From UBA6186 sp050012295 (lineage in GTDB: Bacteria; Pseudomonadota; Gammaproteobacteria; UBA6186; Azoamicaceae), in assembly GCA_050012295.1 (NCBI GenBank), contig JBEKHL010000079.1, positions 1 to 8,068 on the forward strand: a stretch of 8,068 nt of DNA, given 5' to 3'. Each line of letters starts with the position of its first letter. The stretch's first letter is position 1. Under the pieces are notes generated by a model that ran no database searches, was not told the origin of the DNA, and saw nothing but the letters and a program-made list of their open reading frames with translations. Made by a program: the position numbers and the translations under genes. This document shows, piece after piece, positions 1 to 6,415 of the stretch.

Positions 1-103
1 ACCAAATAAAAAGAAACTAGCAAAAATTTTTATATTAAATTTTATAAACCGCATATTAATGCAATATTAAATTATTAATTTTATTAATTATATAGATTAA
101 ATT
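1..103. other. AT-rich leader upstream of the DUF2062 gene
   Basis: This short stretch is almost pure A/T and holds no recognisable gene. One plus-strand frame is open from base 2 to a TAA at 68-70, which could be the last 22 codons of a gene entering from the left. The encoded tail is lysine- and isoleucine-rich and matches nothing I know, so AT background is equally likely. GCAT/ATGC arms near 51-62 could form only a weak hairpin. A -10-like TATAGAT lies near 91-97, but no convincing -35 box and no Shine-Dalgarno sequence precede the ATG at 104. Confidence 0.3.
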
Positions 104-634
104 ATGCCAAAAAGATTTTTAAAAAAGTTTTCTCCAAGCCCAGAAAAACTACGGCAATATAAAATTTTAAAAATTTTTGGGGAATTTATTCACAACCCTA
201 ATTTATGGCATTTTAACCGTAATTCTGTCGGTAAAGCATTTACCGTTGGGCTGTTTGTCGCCTGGATCCCGGTACCATTTCAAATGACATTAGCAGCGTT
301 AGGAGCAATTATATTTAATGCCAATTTACCGTTATCTATTGCATTGGTGTGGTTAACTAATCCAATAACTATGCCGCCATTATTTTTATTTGCTTATTTA
401 GTAGGAGCTAAAATTTTAAATATCCCAGCTAAACCTTTCAATTTCGAATTATCTATAGAATGGTTAACTTCTTTAGTTGGAGACATTTGGGAACCATTTT
501 TATTAGGCTGTTTTATTCTAGGAATAATTTCTGCCGTGGTAGGAAATATCGCCATTAGACTAATATGGCGCTACACTATCATTAAAAACTGGAAAGAACG
601 CGCCCATATAAGGCATAAAAAAAAATCAAAATAA
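104..634 (+). CDS. DUF2062 family integral membrane protein
   Basis: This 176-residue protein belongs to the DUF2062 family, whose biochemical function is not established. Family hallmarks visible are NPxLWHxNRxSV at about residues 31-42, the IPVPFQM motif at 55-61, and NLPLSIALVW followed by TNPITMPP at 74-92. Hydrophobic segments at about 43-71, 76-105 and 130-157 indicate an inner-membrane protein; both ends are strongly basic. The length is normal and the ATG at 104 gives the expected family N-terminus, although no clear ribosome-binding site is visible. From memory, DUF2062 genes in Pseudomonas and relatives sit beside lolC/lolD and comEC, so its presence a few kilobases from lolCD looks like an old neighbourhood now interrupted by the decarboxylase-ligase cassette. 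Its stop codon directly abuts that of the convergent decarboxylase gene. Confidence 0.88.
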   Translation: MPKRFLKKFSPSPEKLRQYKILKIFGEFIHNPNLWHFNRNSVGKAFTVGLFVAWIPVPFQMTLAALGAIIFNANLPLSIALVWLTNPITMPPLFLFAYLVGAKILNIPAKPFNFELSIEWLTSLVGDIWEPFLLGCFILGIISAVVGNIAIRLIWRYTIIKNWKERAHIRHKKKSK

Positions 635-1837
635 CTATACCACAACCCTAGTTAATTTTCCTATAGTGTTTTTTAAATCAATTATAAAATCTTGTATTGC
701 TTCTTCTGTCATTCCATAACGTAAAACAATTCTAGCTACAATTATTTGATTTTTACATGGTAATCGATAAACCGGCACAATCCAGCCATATTGCCTTAAA
801 TCATTGGTTAATTGATGCAAACTAAAAGCCGACGTATTTAAAGTAAATACTATTCCTGGTAATTGCGCATTTGTTTGATGATATAAAAAAAGTATTTCGT
901 CAATCTGTGACAAATAATACTTAAGTATGGTTACTAAGAAAAACAATTTATTAATAATATTCTTATAGCCAGCATATTCTTTGGTTTGAATGTAATAATG
1001 CTGTGTTGCCAGATGGGCAGCAGTATGAGAAAAACGTATCCCATAAGTATGGATCGTTTTACCTAAATAATCTTGTTTAAATGCATAACTATCTGGACAA
1101 ATTATTTTCCGCATCAATAACCAACCTAAACTAGGATAAATCAACCCATATTTATGGCTAGAAATATTAATACTATAGACATGCGCCAAATTAAAACTCC
1201 AATTAAATTCCGGATACACAAACGGTAACACAAACCCTCCGCTAGCGGCATCTACATGTATCGGTACATATATATTATATTGCAAATTATATTGTTCAAG
1301 GATCCGATTTATCTCTTTTACATCATCAAAACAAAGAGTGGTTGGAGAACCTACTGTACAACAAACTGCAATAGTATTTTCATCTAGCACTGTACTTAAC
1401 GCTTTTGTATCGATTATTAAAGAATCTTGTAACATTGGTAATATTTTAATTTGAATATCTAAAAGTTCCGCAGCTCTTTGCCAAGTTATATGGCTATGGC
1501 TACTAAGAATAATATTAGGCTTCTTAGCACCACCGTTAAATAATAACCGCTGCCAATACTGTTTTAAAAAATACATTCCCAATACGATTGCTTCTGATGA
1601 ACCAGTAGTCGCAAAGATCTTAAACTCATTTTTATTTTTAACATTGCACATATTAAAAATAAAATTTTCACATACTTTAGAAAACTCTTCTAATTCTGGA
1701 TAAGCATTAGTATCTATTCCATTAAGTAATGCATAGCTTGTAAAAACATTATGCGCTTGTTCTTCCATATAACTAGTTGAAAAAGTACCTAAGTTTTTTA
1801 AAGAACGGCTAAGCATTTCGTAATATAGATTTTTCAT
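635..1837 (-). CDS. Group II PLP-dependent decarboxylase, glutamate decarboxylase-like
   Basis: A 400-residue fold-type I PLP decarboxylase that most resembles GadB-type glutamate decarboxylases. The phosphate-binding TTGSSEA lies at 77-83, the pyridine-nitrogen aspartate is D196 in HVDAASGGF, and the Schiff-base lysine is K229 in SSHKYG. T18-F19 in NLGTF match the GadB substrate-loop Thr62-Phe63, and R369 matches Arg422. By eye, the residue aligned with GadB Asp86 is serine (S53) and Gln163 is histidine (H116), so the substrate may not be glutamate. Relative to E. coli GadB it lacks about 50 N-terminal residues and the C-terminal plug used in acid regulation, which fits a biosynthetic rather than acid-resistance role. 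Its start overlaps the end of the upstream ligase gene by 29 bp, suggesting translational coupling. An internal ATG at 1816 is an alternative start; neither has a strong Shine-Dalgarno. Likely cytosolic. Confidence 0.85.
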   Translation of the reverse strand: MKNLYYEMLSRSLKNLGTFSTSYMEEQAHNVFTSYALLNGIDTNAYPELEEFSKVCENFIFNMCNVKNKNEFKIFATTGSSEAIVLGMYFLKQYWQRLLFNGGAKKPNIILSSHSHITWQRAAELLDIQIKILPMLQDSLIIDTKALSTVLDENTIAVCCTVGSPTTLCFDDVKEINRILEQYNLQYNIYVPIHVDAASGGFVLPFVYPEFNWSFNLAHVYSINISSHKYGLIYPSLGWLLMRKIICPDSYAFKQDYLGKTIHTYGIRFSHTAAHLATQHYYIQTKEYAGYKNIINKLFFLVTILKYYLSQIDEILFLYHQTNAQLPGIVFTLNTSAFSLHQLTNDLRQYGWIVPVYRLPCKNQIIVARIVLRYGMTEEAIQDFIIDLKNTIGKLTRVVV

Positions 1838-2849
1838 ACTTACTAAATAACGACAACAACATGATTTTTAAATAATTAAACAAATAAGCAACTGGATGAT
1901 TCTTAATTAATTGTTTAAGAAAAATTTTAGCCATCGGAACACAAACGCCTTCCACCGGCATTTCATTAAGCTCCAGATCTGGATTGGAGTTTGCTTCAAT
2001 AATAAAACCTCTAGATTTTTTAATTGGCTGTTGAATGTCTTCGCAAACAATATCAAATCCCACTAAATTCAAATTAAGTTCTTTAGCAGCTCTAAATAAC
2101 AAATCAGCATTTTCTGGACAAATTGATTGTCCTAAAGATACCATAGTACCGCCACGAGAAGTATTACAAGTATAACATAATATAATTTTTTCATTAATTT
2201 TTGGAATATAATCTAAAGTTATATTCATTTCATCTAGCCTAATTTTACATTCTTGATCTACTCTAATATTAGTTAGAGATTCGATGTTAGTACGTCTTTT
2301 ATTTTCAATGTCAATTAATTGGATAATAGTATGTTTTCCGTCACCCATTACACAAGCAGGATCAAGTTGAGCAACCGCTATTACTTTATTAAAAAATACA
2401 ATTACTCGATAAGCAGTTAAACCTTGTTCAAAATTTTCAAGAGAAATAAATTCATGTTTTAAGGCAAATTCATTTAAATATTCAATAAGCACTTGTTCGT
2501 TTTTTATATTGCACAAAACATCCTCACCCCAACCAGTATCTACAGTAGGTTTTGCTACAATAGGATAAATCAACTTCGGTAACGACCACACACCATTAAT
2601 CCGATCTTCTATGCAAACGGCTGTAGCTCTAGGAACTGGAAAACCAGCCTTTCTAAAAAGATGATGAACTGAATATTTATTAAGAGCAAGATTATCACTA
2701 GAGCCAATATTAAACGGAGTATAGCCTTGACGAAAATAATAAGTATCTTCGGCTAACTTTACCGAAACGCCGGCAAGTTCTTCAGAATATTCCATAGGCA
2801 GTTTTAAAGATTTAGCAGCTTGTAAATAAAGAAATAAATTTATATCCAT
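1809..2849 (-). CDS. ATP-grasp ligase A, cyanophycin-synthetase-like
   Basis: A 346-residue stand-alone ATP-grasp enzyme. These enzymes activate a carboxylate as an acyl phosphate and join it to an amine. The core resembles the central domain of cyanophycin synthetase: NKYS (K58) opens the fold, K100 in AKPT is the nucleotide-binding lysine, TGWGED (105-110) is the glycine-rich loop, GDGKHT (169-174) is the GDGxxT signature, SRGGT lies at 231-235, and D266, E285 and N287 (in IIEANSNPD) should bind magnesium. The Mur-ligase-like domain of CphA is absent, so this is not a cyanophycin synthetase. Catalytic residues look intact. The ATG at 2849 follows the stop of ligase B after 7 bp and has no clear Shine-Dalgarno. 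The end overlaps the decarboxylase start. Glutathione-synthetase-like or NAGGN-synthetase-like activity is an alternative; the substrate cannot be read from the sequence. Confidence 0.8.
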   Translation of the reverse strand: MDINLFLYLQAAKSLKLPMEYSEELAGVSVKLAEDTYYFRQGYTPFNIGSSDNLALNKYSVHHLFRKAGFPVPRATAVCIEDRINGVWSLPKLIYPIVAKPTVDTGWGEDVLCNIKNEQVLIEYLNEFALKHEFISLENFEQGLTAYRVIVFFNKVIAVAQLDPACVMGDGKHTIIQLIDIENKRRTNIESLTNIRVDQECKIRLDEMNITLDYIPKINEKIILCYTCNTSRGGTMVSLGQSICPENADLLFRAAKELNLNLVGFDIVCEDIQQPIKKSRGFIIEANSNPDLELNEMPVEGVCVPMAKIFLKQLIKNHPVAYLFNYLKIMLLSLFSKYEKSILRNA

Positions 2850-2856
2850 AATTCTA

Positions 2857-3831
2857 TTATATACTAATCAAACAAGAGGTTTTTAAATAATTAAGCATAT
2901 ACGCAATCGGATGTGTTTTAATTAATTGTTTAAGAAAAATTTTAGCCATCGGAACACAATCACCTGCTAATGGTGATTCATGGATTGAAATATCAGGATT
3001 TGCGTTTGCTTCAATAATAAAGCCTCTAGATTTTTCTATAGGCCGTTGAATATCTTCACAAATAATATCAAATCCTACTAAATTTAAGTTAAGAACTTTA
3101 GCAGCTTTACAGGCTAAATTGGCATTTTCTGGACAAATAACGCGACCTAAAGATCTCATGGTACCACCACGAGAAGAATTACAAGTATAACATAATACGA
3201 TTTTTTCAGTAGCTTTTGGAATATAGTCCAAAGTTAAATTCATTTCGTTTAGTTTGGTTTTGTATTCTTGATCTACCTTTAGATCACCTAATGTAACAGT
3301 TGTAATTTTAGCACGTTTTTCATTTTCAATATCAATTAATTGGCCAATTGTATGTATACCATCACCAATAACACAAGCTGGATCACGTTGGGTAACTGCT
3401 ATTACTTTATTAAAAAATACAACCACCCTATAAGATTTTAAACTTTGTTCAAAAGTTTCAACTGAAATAAATTTATGTTTTACGACAAATTCATTTAAAT
3501 ATTCAATAAGTATTTGTTCGCTTTTTATATTACAAAAAACATCAATTCCACAACTAGTATATGCAGTAGGTTTAGCCACAATAGGATATGTCAGTTTTGG
3601 CAATGACCACGCGCCATTAATCCGATCTTTTATAGAAATAATATTAGCTTTAGGAACCGGGAAACCAGCTTTTTTAAGAAGATAATTAGCTGAATACTTA
3701 TTACGAGCAACATCGTCGCTAGAACCTACATTAAAAGGCGTATATCCTTTACGAAAATAATATATTTTACCTGCTAACTTTACTAAAACCCCAGCAAATT
3801 CTTCCCGATACTCGCCCCTTAGGGGGCACAA
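2857..3831 (-). CDS. ATP-grasp ligase B, tandem paralogue with doubtful 5' end
   Basis: A 324-residue paralogue of the adjacent ligase, about two-thirds identical by eye. Conserved features are K45, K87, GDGIHT (156-161), RGGT (221-224), D255, E274 and N276. The glycine-rich loop reads TSCGID (92-97) where ligase A has TGWGED, which may weaken ATP binding. No ATG opens this frame: the annotated start is a TTG at 3831 inside GC-rich sequence. Two ATGs at 3874 and 3868 start a different frame that would join this one if the C5 run (minus strand, 3822-3826) lost one base; the joined N-terminus would almost match ligase A in length. The gene may therefore be frameshifted, phase-variable or truncated. 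It lies 56 bp downstream of lolD and 7 bp upstream of ligase A. It may be a decaying copy or an active enzyme with a diverged substrate. Confidence 0.68.
   Translation of the reverse strand: MCPLRGEYREEFAGVLVKLAGKIYYFRKGYTPFNVGSSDDVARNKYSANYLLKKAGFPVPKANIISIKDRINGAWSLPKLTYPIVAKPTAYTSCGIDVFCNIKSEQILIEYLNEFVVKHKFISVETFEQSLKSYRVVVFFNKVIAVTQRDPACVIGDGIHTIGQLIDIENEKRAKITTVTLGDLKVDQEYKTKLNEMNLTLDYIPKATEKIVLCYTCNSSRGGTMRSLGRVICPENANLACKAAKVLNLNLVGFDIICEDIQRPIEKSRGFIIEANANPDISIHESPLAGDCVPMAKIFLKQLIKTHPIAYMLNYLKTSCLISI
3815..3826. repeat. GC-rich inverted repeat with G5/C5 run at ligase B start
   Basis: CCCCT and AGGGG arms (3815-3819 and 3821-3825) flank a single T, next to a five-G run (3822-3826; C5 on the coding strand). 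It stands out in an AT-rich region and falls where ligase B loses similarity to ligase A. It lies just inside the proposed TTG start. It could be a slippage site, the scar of a small insertion, or a translation-controlling hairpin. Confidence 0.55.
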
Positions 3832-3876
3832 ACAACAGCCTTTTAATTTTAGAACACCGAAAACCCATATGCATTT

Positions 3877-3911
3877 AGTATAGTATATTAAATTAACTGC
3901 CCATTTTGTAA
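3877..3911 (-). promoter_or_regulatory. Possible promoter for the ligase-decarboxylase cassette
   Basis: Reading the minus strand, TTACAA (3911-3906) is followed after 18 bp by TATACT (3887-3882), which overlaps a second TATACT (3882-3877). Both hexamers are near-consensus for a sigma-70/sigma-S promoter. The predicted start point would fall near the ATG pair at 3874/3868, giving an almost leaderless message. The -35 box lies inside the 3' end of lolD. In such AT-rich DNA chance matches are common. Confidence 0.35.
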
Positions 3912-4562
3912 TTGATAAATTCGATCGAAACGTTTCGCTAAACTATGATCATGAGTAACCATAATAACAGCAGCTTGACGCTTTTTATTTAAATTACTAA
4001 TTAAATCCATTACTTGCTCAGCACTTTCTACATCTAAATTACCAGTAGGTTCATCTGCCAAAATACAGTTTGGATTATTAATTAAAGCTCTAGCAATTGC
4101 TACTCTTTGACGTTCTCCACCAGACAATTTATTTGGCTTAAAATGAAGCCTAGAACTAAGCCCTACTTCTTCTAATAAACTAGCAGCTAAATCATTAGCT
4201 ATTTGGGGTGACATTTTTTGAATTAATAATGGCATACATACATTTTCTAATGCAGTAAATTCTGCCAACAAATGATGTAACTGATAAATAAACCCTATGT
4301 TATTGTTACGTAAAATCGCTTTATCTTGTTCTTTAATATTATTTAAATCTTGATTACATAAAGTAATTATGCCGTTTGTTGGAACATCTAGTCCACCTAA
4401 TAATTGTAGCAAGGTGGTTTTACCAGAACCAGATCGACCCATAATAGCAACTTGTTGGCCTGATGTTACTTGTAAATTAATATTAGCCAAAATTGGTACT
4501 TTATTAGTACCATCAAAAAAAATTTTACTTACTTGTTGACACTCTAAAATAATATTATTCAT
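3888..4562 (-). CDS. lolD: Lipoprotein-releasing ABC transporter ATPase LolD
   Basis: The 224-residue ATPase of the Lol system, which extracts outer-membrane lipoproteins from the inner membrane and passes them to periplasmic LolA. Every ABC motif is present: Walker A GRSGSGKTT (42-50), Q-loop Q94, signature LSGGE (146-150), Walker B CILADE (166-171), D-loop NLD (175-177) and switch H204. The FIYQLHHLLAEFTALENV stretch after the Q-loop is highly characteristic of LolD and separates it from MacB- or FtsE-type ATPases. Length is normal. The start ATG at 4562 lies 8 bp inside the end of lolC, so the two are almost certainly co-translated. It acts on the cytoplasmic face with the LolC-type permease encoded just upstream. 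Normally essential in Gram-negative bacteria. Confidence 0.96.
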   Translation of the reverse strand: MNNIILECQQVSKIFFDGTNKVPILANINLQVTSGQQVAIMGRSGSGKTTLLQLLGGLDVPTNGIITLCNQDLNNIKEQDKAILRNNNIGFIYQLHHLLAEFTALENVCMPLLIQKMSPQIANDLAASLLEEVGLSSRLHFKPNKLSGGERQRVAIARALINNPNCILADEPTGNLDVESAEQVMDLISNLNKKRQAAVIMVTHDHSLAKRFDRIYQLQNGQLI

Positions 4563-5802
4563 AACGTAATGCCTCAGCTGGTTTTACATTACTAGCACGC
4601 CACGCTGGATACAAGGTTGCTATAATGCTCATAAATAACGATAAACCACAAATCCACACAATATCGCTAACATGAATATCTGACGGCACAAATCCAATAA
4701 AATACGCCTCTTCTGAAATAAATTTTACATTAAATATATTTTGTATAAAATTAACTAAATCAGTAATATTGTAAGCTAAAAGCAAACCAATAATTAATCC
4801 GCTAATAGTACCAATTATTCCAATAGCGGTACCTTGAATCATAAAAATTAACATTATTTCTTTACTGCTAGCTCCCATAACCCTTAAAATAGCAATATCA
4901 GGTCGTTTATCGGTCACCAACATAATTAAACTAGATACTAAATTAAAAGCTGCCACCGCAACAATAAGCAATAAAATACACCAGGTAACCGTTTTTTGCA
5001 TTTTTATAGCTTCAAAAAATGCATTAAAATCTTGAGTCCAATCAGATACAAAATATTTATGACTAAATTTTTCACTAATTTGATAAGCTTGTTTTTTTGC
5101 AGATAAATCATCTAGCAGTTTTATTTGTATTCCGGTAATCCCTGACTGTAATTTATATAATTTACTAGCATCGGAAATATTTAAAAAAATATGATGTTGA
5201 TCATATTGAGTATTACTTTTAAAAATCCCAACCACTTTAAATTTTTTAATTCTAGGCATTACTCCAAGTGGAGAAATATTAACTTGCGGTATAATTAAAG
5301 CTACTTCATCATAAATATGGATCGCTAAATTATTTGCTAGATCTTGTCCTAAAATAACATTAAACTTTTCTGGAATTAATTCAGATAAACTGCCTATAAC
5401 AATATTATTATTTAACGGATAAACATTTTCAATCTGTAACGTATCTATTCCGAGCACAACTACTGGTATAGTATATCCCTGAAAAGCTAATAATCCATGA
5501 TCTGAAATATATGGTGCAACACCAACAATTTGTTTAGAATTTTTTAAGTTATCTACTACTGACTGCCAATTTTTTAATGGCCCATAATAATTTCTTAAAG
5601 TTATATGAGGAGTTATGCTTAAAATTTTGGCACGAATTTCTTTACTAAAACCATTAAATACGGATAACACAGTAATTAATACTGCCACCCCTAAGGCAAT
5701 ACCCAATATTGAAACAGTAGAGATAAAAGATACAAAATGATCTCGTCTTTTTACTAAAAAATAACGTAATCCAACAAAAAATACATACCCGGGTATACCC
5801 AT
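4555..5802 (-). CDS. lolC: Lipoprotein-releasing ABC transporter permease LolC (LolC/LolF type)
   Basis: A 415-residue permease of the Lol complex with one helix near 24-50, a periplasmic domain of about 220 residues, and three C-terminal helices at about 272-296, 316-344 and 378-398. FVGLRYFLVKRRDHFVSFIS at the start, VTVLSVFNGF-like sequence near 43-52, LIVAVAAFN (279-287) and the terminal PAEALRYE are family signatures. The stretch IPQVNISPLGVMPRIKKF (171-188) corresponds to the LolC Hook that recruits LolA. No lolE is present beside it, so a single subunit may form a homodimer (LolF-like), or lolE lies elsewhere. An AGGT at 5814-5811 lies 9 bp before the start ATG. An out-of-frame ATG precedes the start by 7 bp. 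The gene is divergent from the pilin gene. Confidence 0.94.
   Translation of the reverse strand: MGIPGYVFFVGLRYFLVKRRDHFVSFISTVSILGIALGVAVLITVLSVFNGFSKEIRAKILSITPHITLRNYYGPLKNWQSVVDNLKNSKQIVGVAPYISDHGLLAFQGYTIPVVVLGIDTLQIENVYPLNNNIVIGSLSELIPEKFNVILGQDLANNLAIHIYDEVALIIPQVNISPLGVMPRIKKFKVVGIFKSNTQYDQHHIFLNISDASKLYKLQSGITGIQIKLLDDLSAKKQAYQISEKFSHKYFVSDWTQDFNAFFEAIKMQKTVTWCILLLIVAVAAFNLVSSLIMLVTDKRPDIAILRVMGASSKEIMLIFMIQGTAIGIIGTISGLIIGLLLAYNITDLVNFIQNIFNVKFISEEAYFIGFVPSDIHVSDIVWICGLSLFMSIIATLYPAWRASNVKPAEALRYE
5785..5800. repeat. Overlapping GC-rich palindromes at the lolC start
   Basis: ATACCCGGGTAT (5785-5796) and GGGTATACCC (5791-5800) are both perfect palindromes sharing six bases. They cover the first codons of lolC, directly behind the start ATG at 5802. 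They could fold in the mRNA and affect initiation, or serve as a protein-binding site. They may also be fortuitous, since they encode the first residues MGIPGY. Confidence 0.45.
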
Positions 5803-5831
5803 ACTTCATGACCTATCTTATTATATAATAT
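5803..5831. promoter_or_regulatory. 29-bp divergent intergenic region between lolC and the pilin gene
   Basis: Only 29 bases separate the two divergent start codons, so promoters must overlap coding sequence. On the minus strand TATAAT at 5825-5820 is a reasonable -10 for lolC and leaves a short leader carrying AGGT, but no good -35 is seen. On the plus strand TATAAT at 5824-5829 is too close to the pilin ATG to drive it unless translation starts elsewhere. Expression of the two genes could be linked through shared regulatory sequence. Confidence 0.35.
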
Positions 5832-6347
5832 ATGTTCAACTATATTGTAAAAATTGTAAAATTAAAAGCCGTAAATACTATAAAAGCTATTTCTCTAATT
5901 GAGATTATAGTAGCTATTAGCATAGTGTTTGTTTTAAGTGCTATGTCAATATATAGCTATCAAGATTATAAAATTAAAGCCCTATTTAATAGCGCCTTTG
6001 CCACGGCAGAACAAAATAAATTAGCTATTAGTAATTATTATGCGAAAAATAAAGCTTGCCCAACTACCACTTTTATCACCCAAACACTTACTAGCACATG
6101 TACAGCTTACACACCATGCTCTATAGATAATACAGCTAATAGCTATGGTGGCGGTACCGCAGGCTGTAATTTAAACATTAAAAATACTAACCCTAACCAA
6201 ACTATGCTTTATTTCATAGCACAAGTCTCTAGTTTAGGAGAATTTCAATATTTTTGTCTAATAGATCCTACCAATGGCCCACCAGCTAAATATCTATCAA
6301 TTTATTGTCCTGGACTACCAAGTAGCGGTTTTCACAATCCTGAATAA
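5832..6347 (+). CDS. Type IV pilin-like protein (prepilin)
   Basis: A 171-residue prepilin or minor pseudopilin-like protein. The leader is short and basic (K7, K10, K12, K18), followed by A19|ISLIEIIVAISIV: the predicted prepilin peptidase site, with the conserved glutamate at mature position 5 (E24), and then a hydrophobic helix to about residue 41. The usual -1 glycine is alanine, which prepilin peptidases tolerate less well, and +1 is isoleucine instead of phenylalanine. Six cysteines (76, 90, 96, 112, 142, 159) suggest up to three disulfides in an exported domain; C142/C159 are placed like a pilin D-loop pair. An in-frame tandem nine-base repeat (5844-5861) encodes IVK-IVK in the leader. 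No clear Shine-Dalgarno is visible. No other pilus genes are nearby, so it may serve a type IV pilus, type II secretion or DNA uptake system. Confidence 0.8.
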   Translation: MFNYIVKIVKLKAVNTIKAISLIEIIVAISIVFVLSAMSIYSYQDYKIKALFNSAFATAEQNKLAISNYYAKNKACPTTTFITQTLTSTCTAYTPCSIDNTANSYGGGTAGCNLNIKNTNPNQTMLYFIAQVSSLGEFQYFCLIDPTNGPPAKYLSIYCPGLPSSGFHNPE

Positions 6348-6415
6348 AACTAAAGTTATTAAGCCATTTTGCCGAATTTCTAAATAACACCATAAACTAG
6401 CAGGTACCATGTTCT
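6348..6415 (+). promoter_or_regulatory. Pilin-rpoS spacer, no terminator seen
   Basis: These 68 bases contain no hairpin followed by a U-run, so pilin transcripts may continue into rpoS. CAGG at 6401-6404 is the only ribosome-binding-like sequence. It lies 11 bp from the rpoS ATG, which is long, but 4 bp from an out-of-frame ATG at 6409. Confidence 0.4.

Larger units (their letters stand above)
1809..3831 (-). repeat. Tandem gene duplication of the ATP-grasp ligase
   Basis: Two head-to-tail copies of one ancestral gene lie about 1,015 bp apart. Homology runs from the EYxEEaAG-type segment near the N-terminus to the NYLK motif near the C-terminus. A perfect 42-base match, at 1903-1944 and 2918-2959, covers the codons for the C-terminal KIFLKQLIK segment. 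The duplication is not brand new, because many third positions and some residues differ, but DNA similarity is still high enough to allow recombination between the copies. Confidence 0.85.

Noticed and set aside
191..651. Ten-base match CACAACCCTA at 191-200 and 642-651
   Set aside because: Too short and with no flanking similarity; likely chance.
2850..2870. TATAAT-like sequence just before the ligase A start
   Set aside because: It lies about 6 bp from the ATG with no -35 box, overlaps the ligase B stop, and such strings are common in this AT-rich DNA.
1809..3831. Cyanophycin synthetase proper
   Set aside because: Only the ATP-grasp part is present; the C-terminal Mur-ligase-like domain and the usual length of about 870 residues are missing.
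5824..5829. TATAAT as promoter of the pilin gene
   Set aside because: Transcription from it would begin at or after the ATG and no alternative downstream start exists before the prepilin motif.
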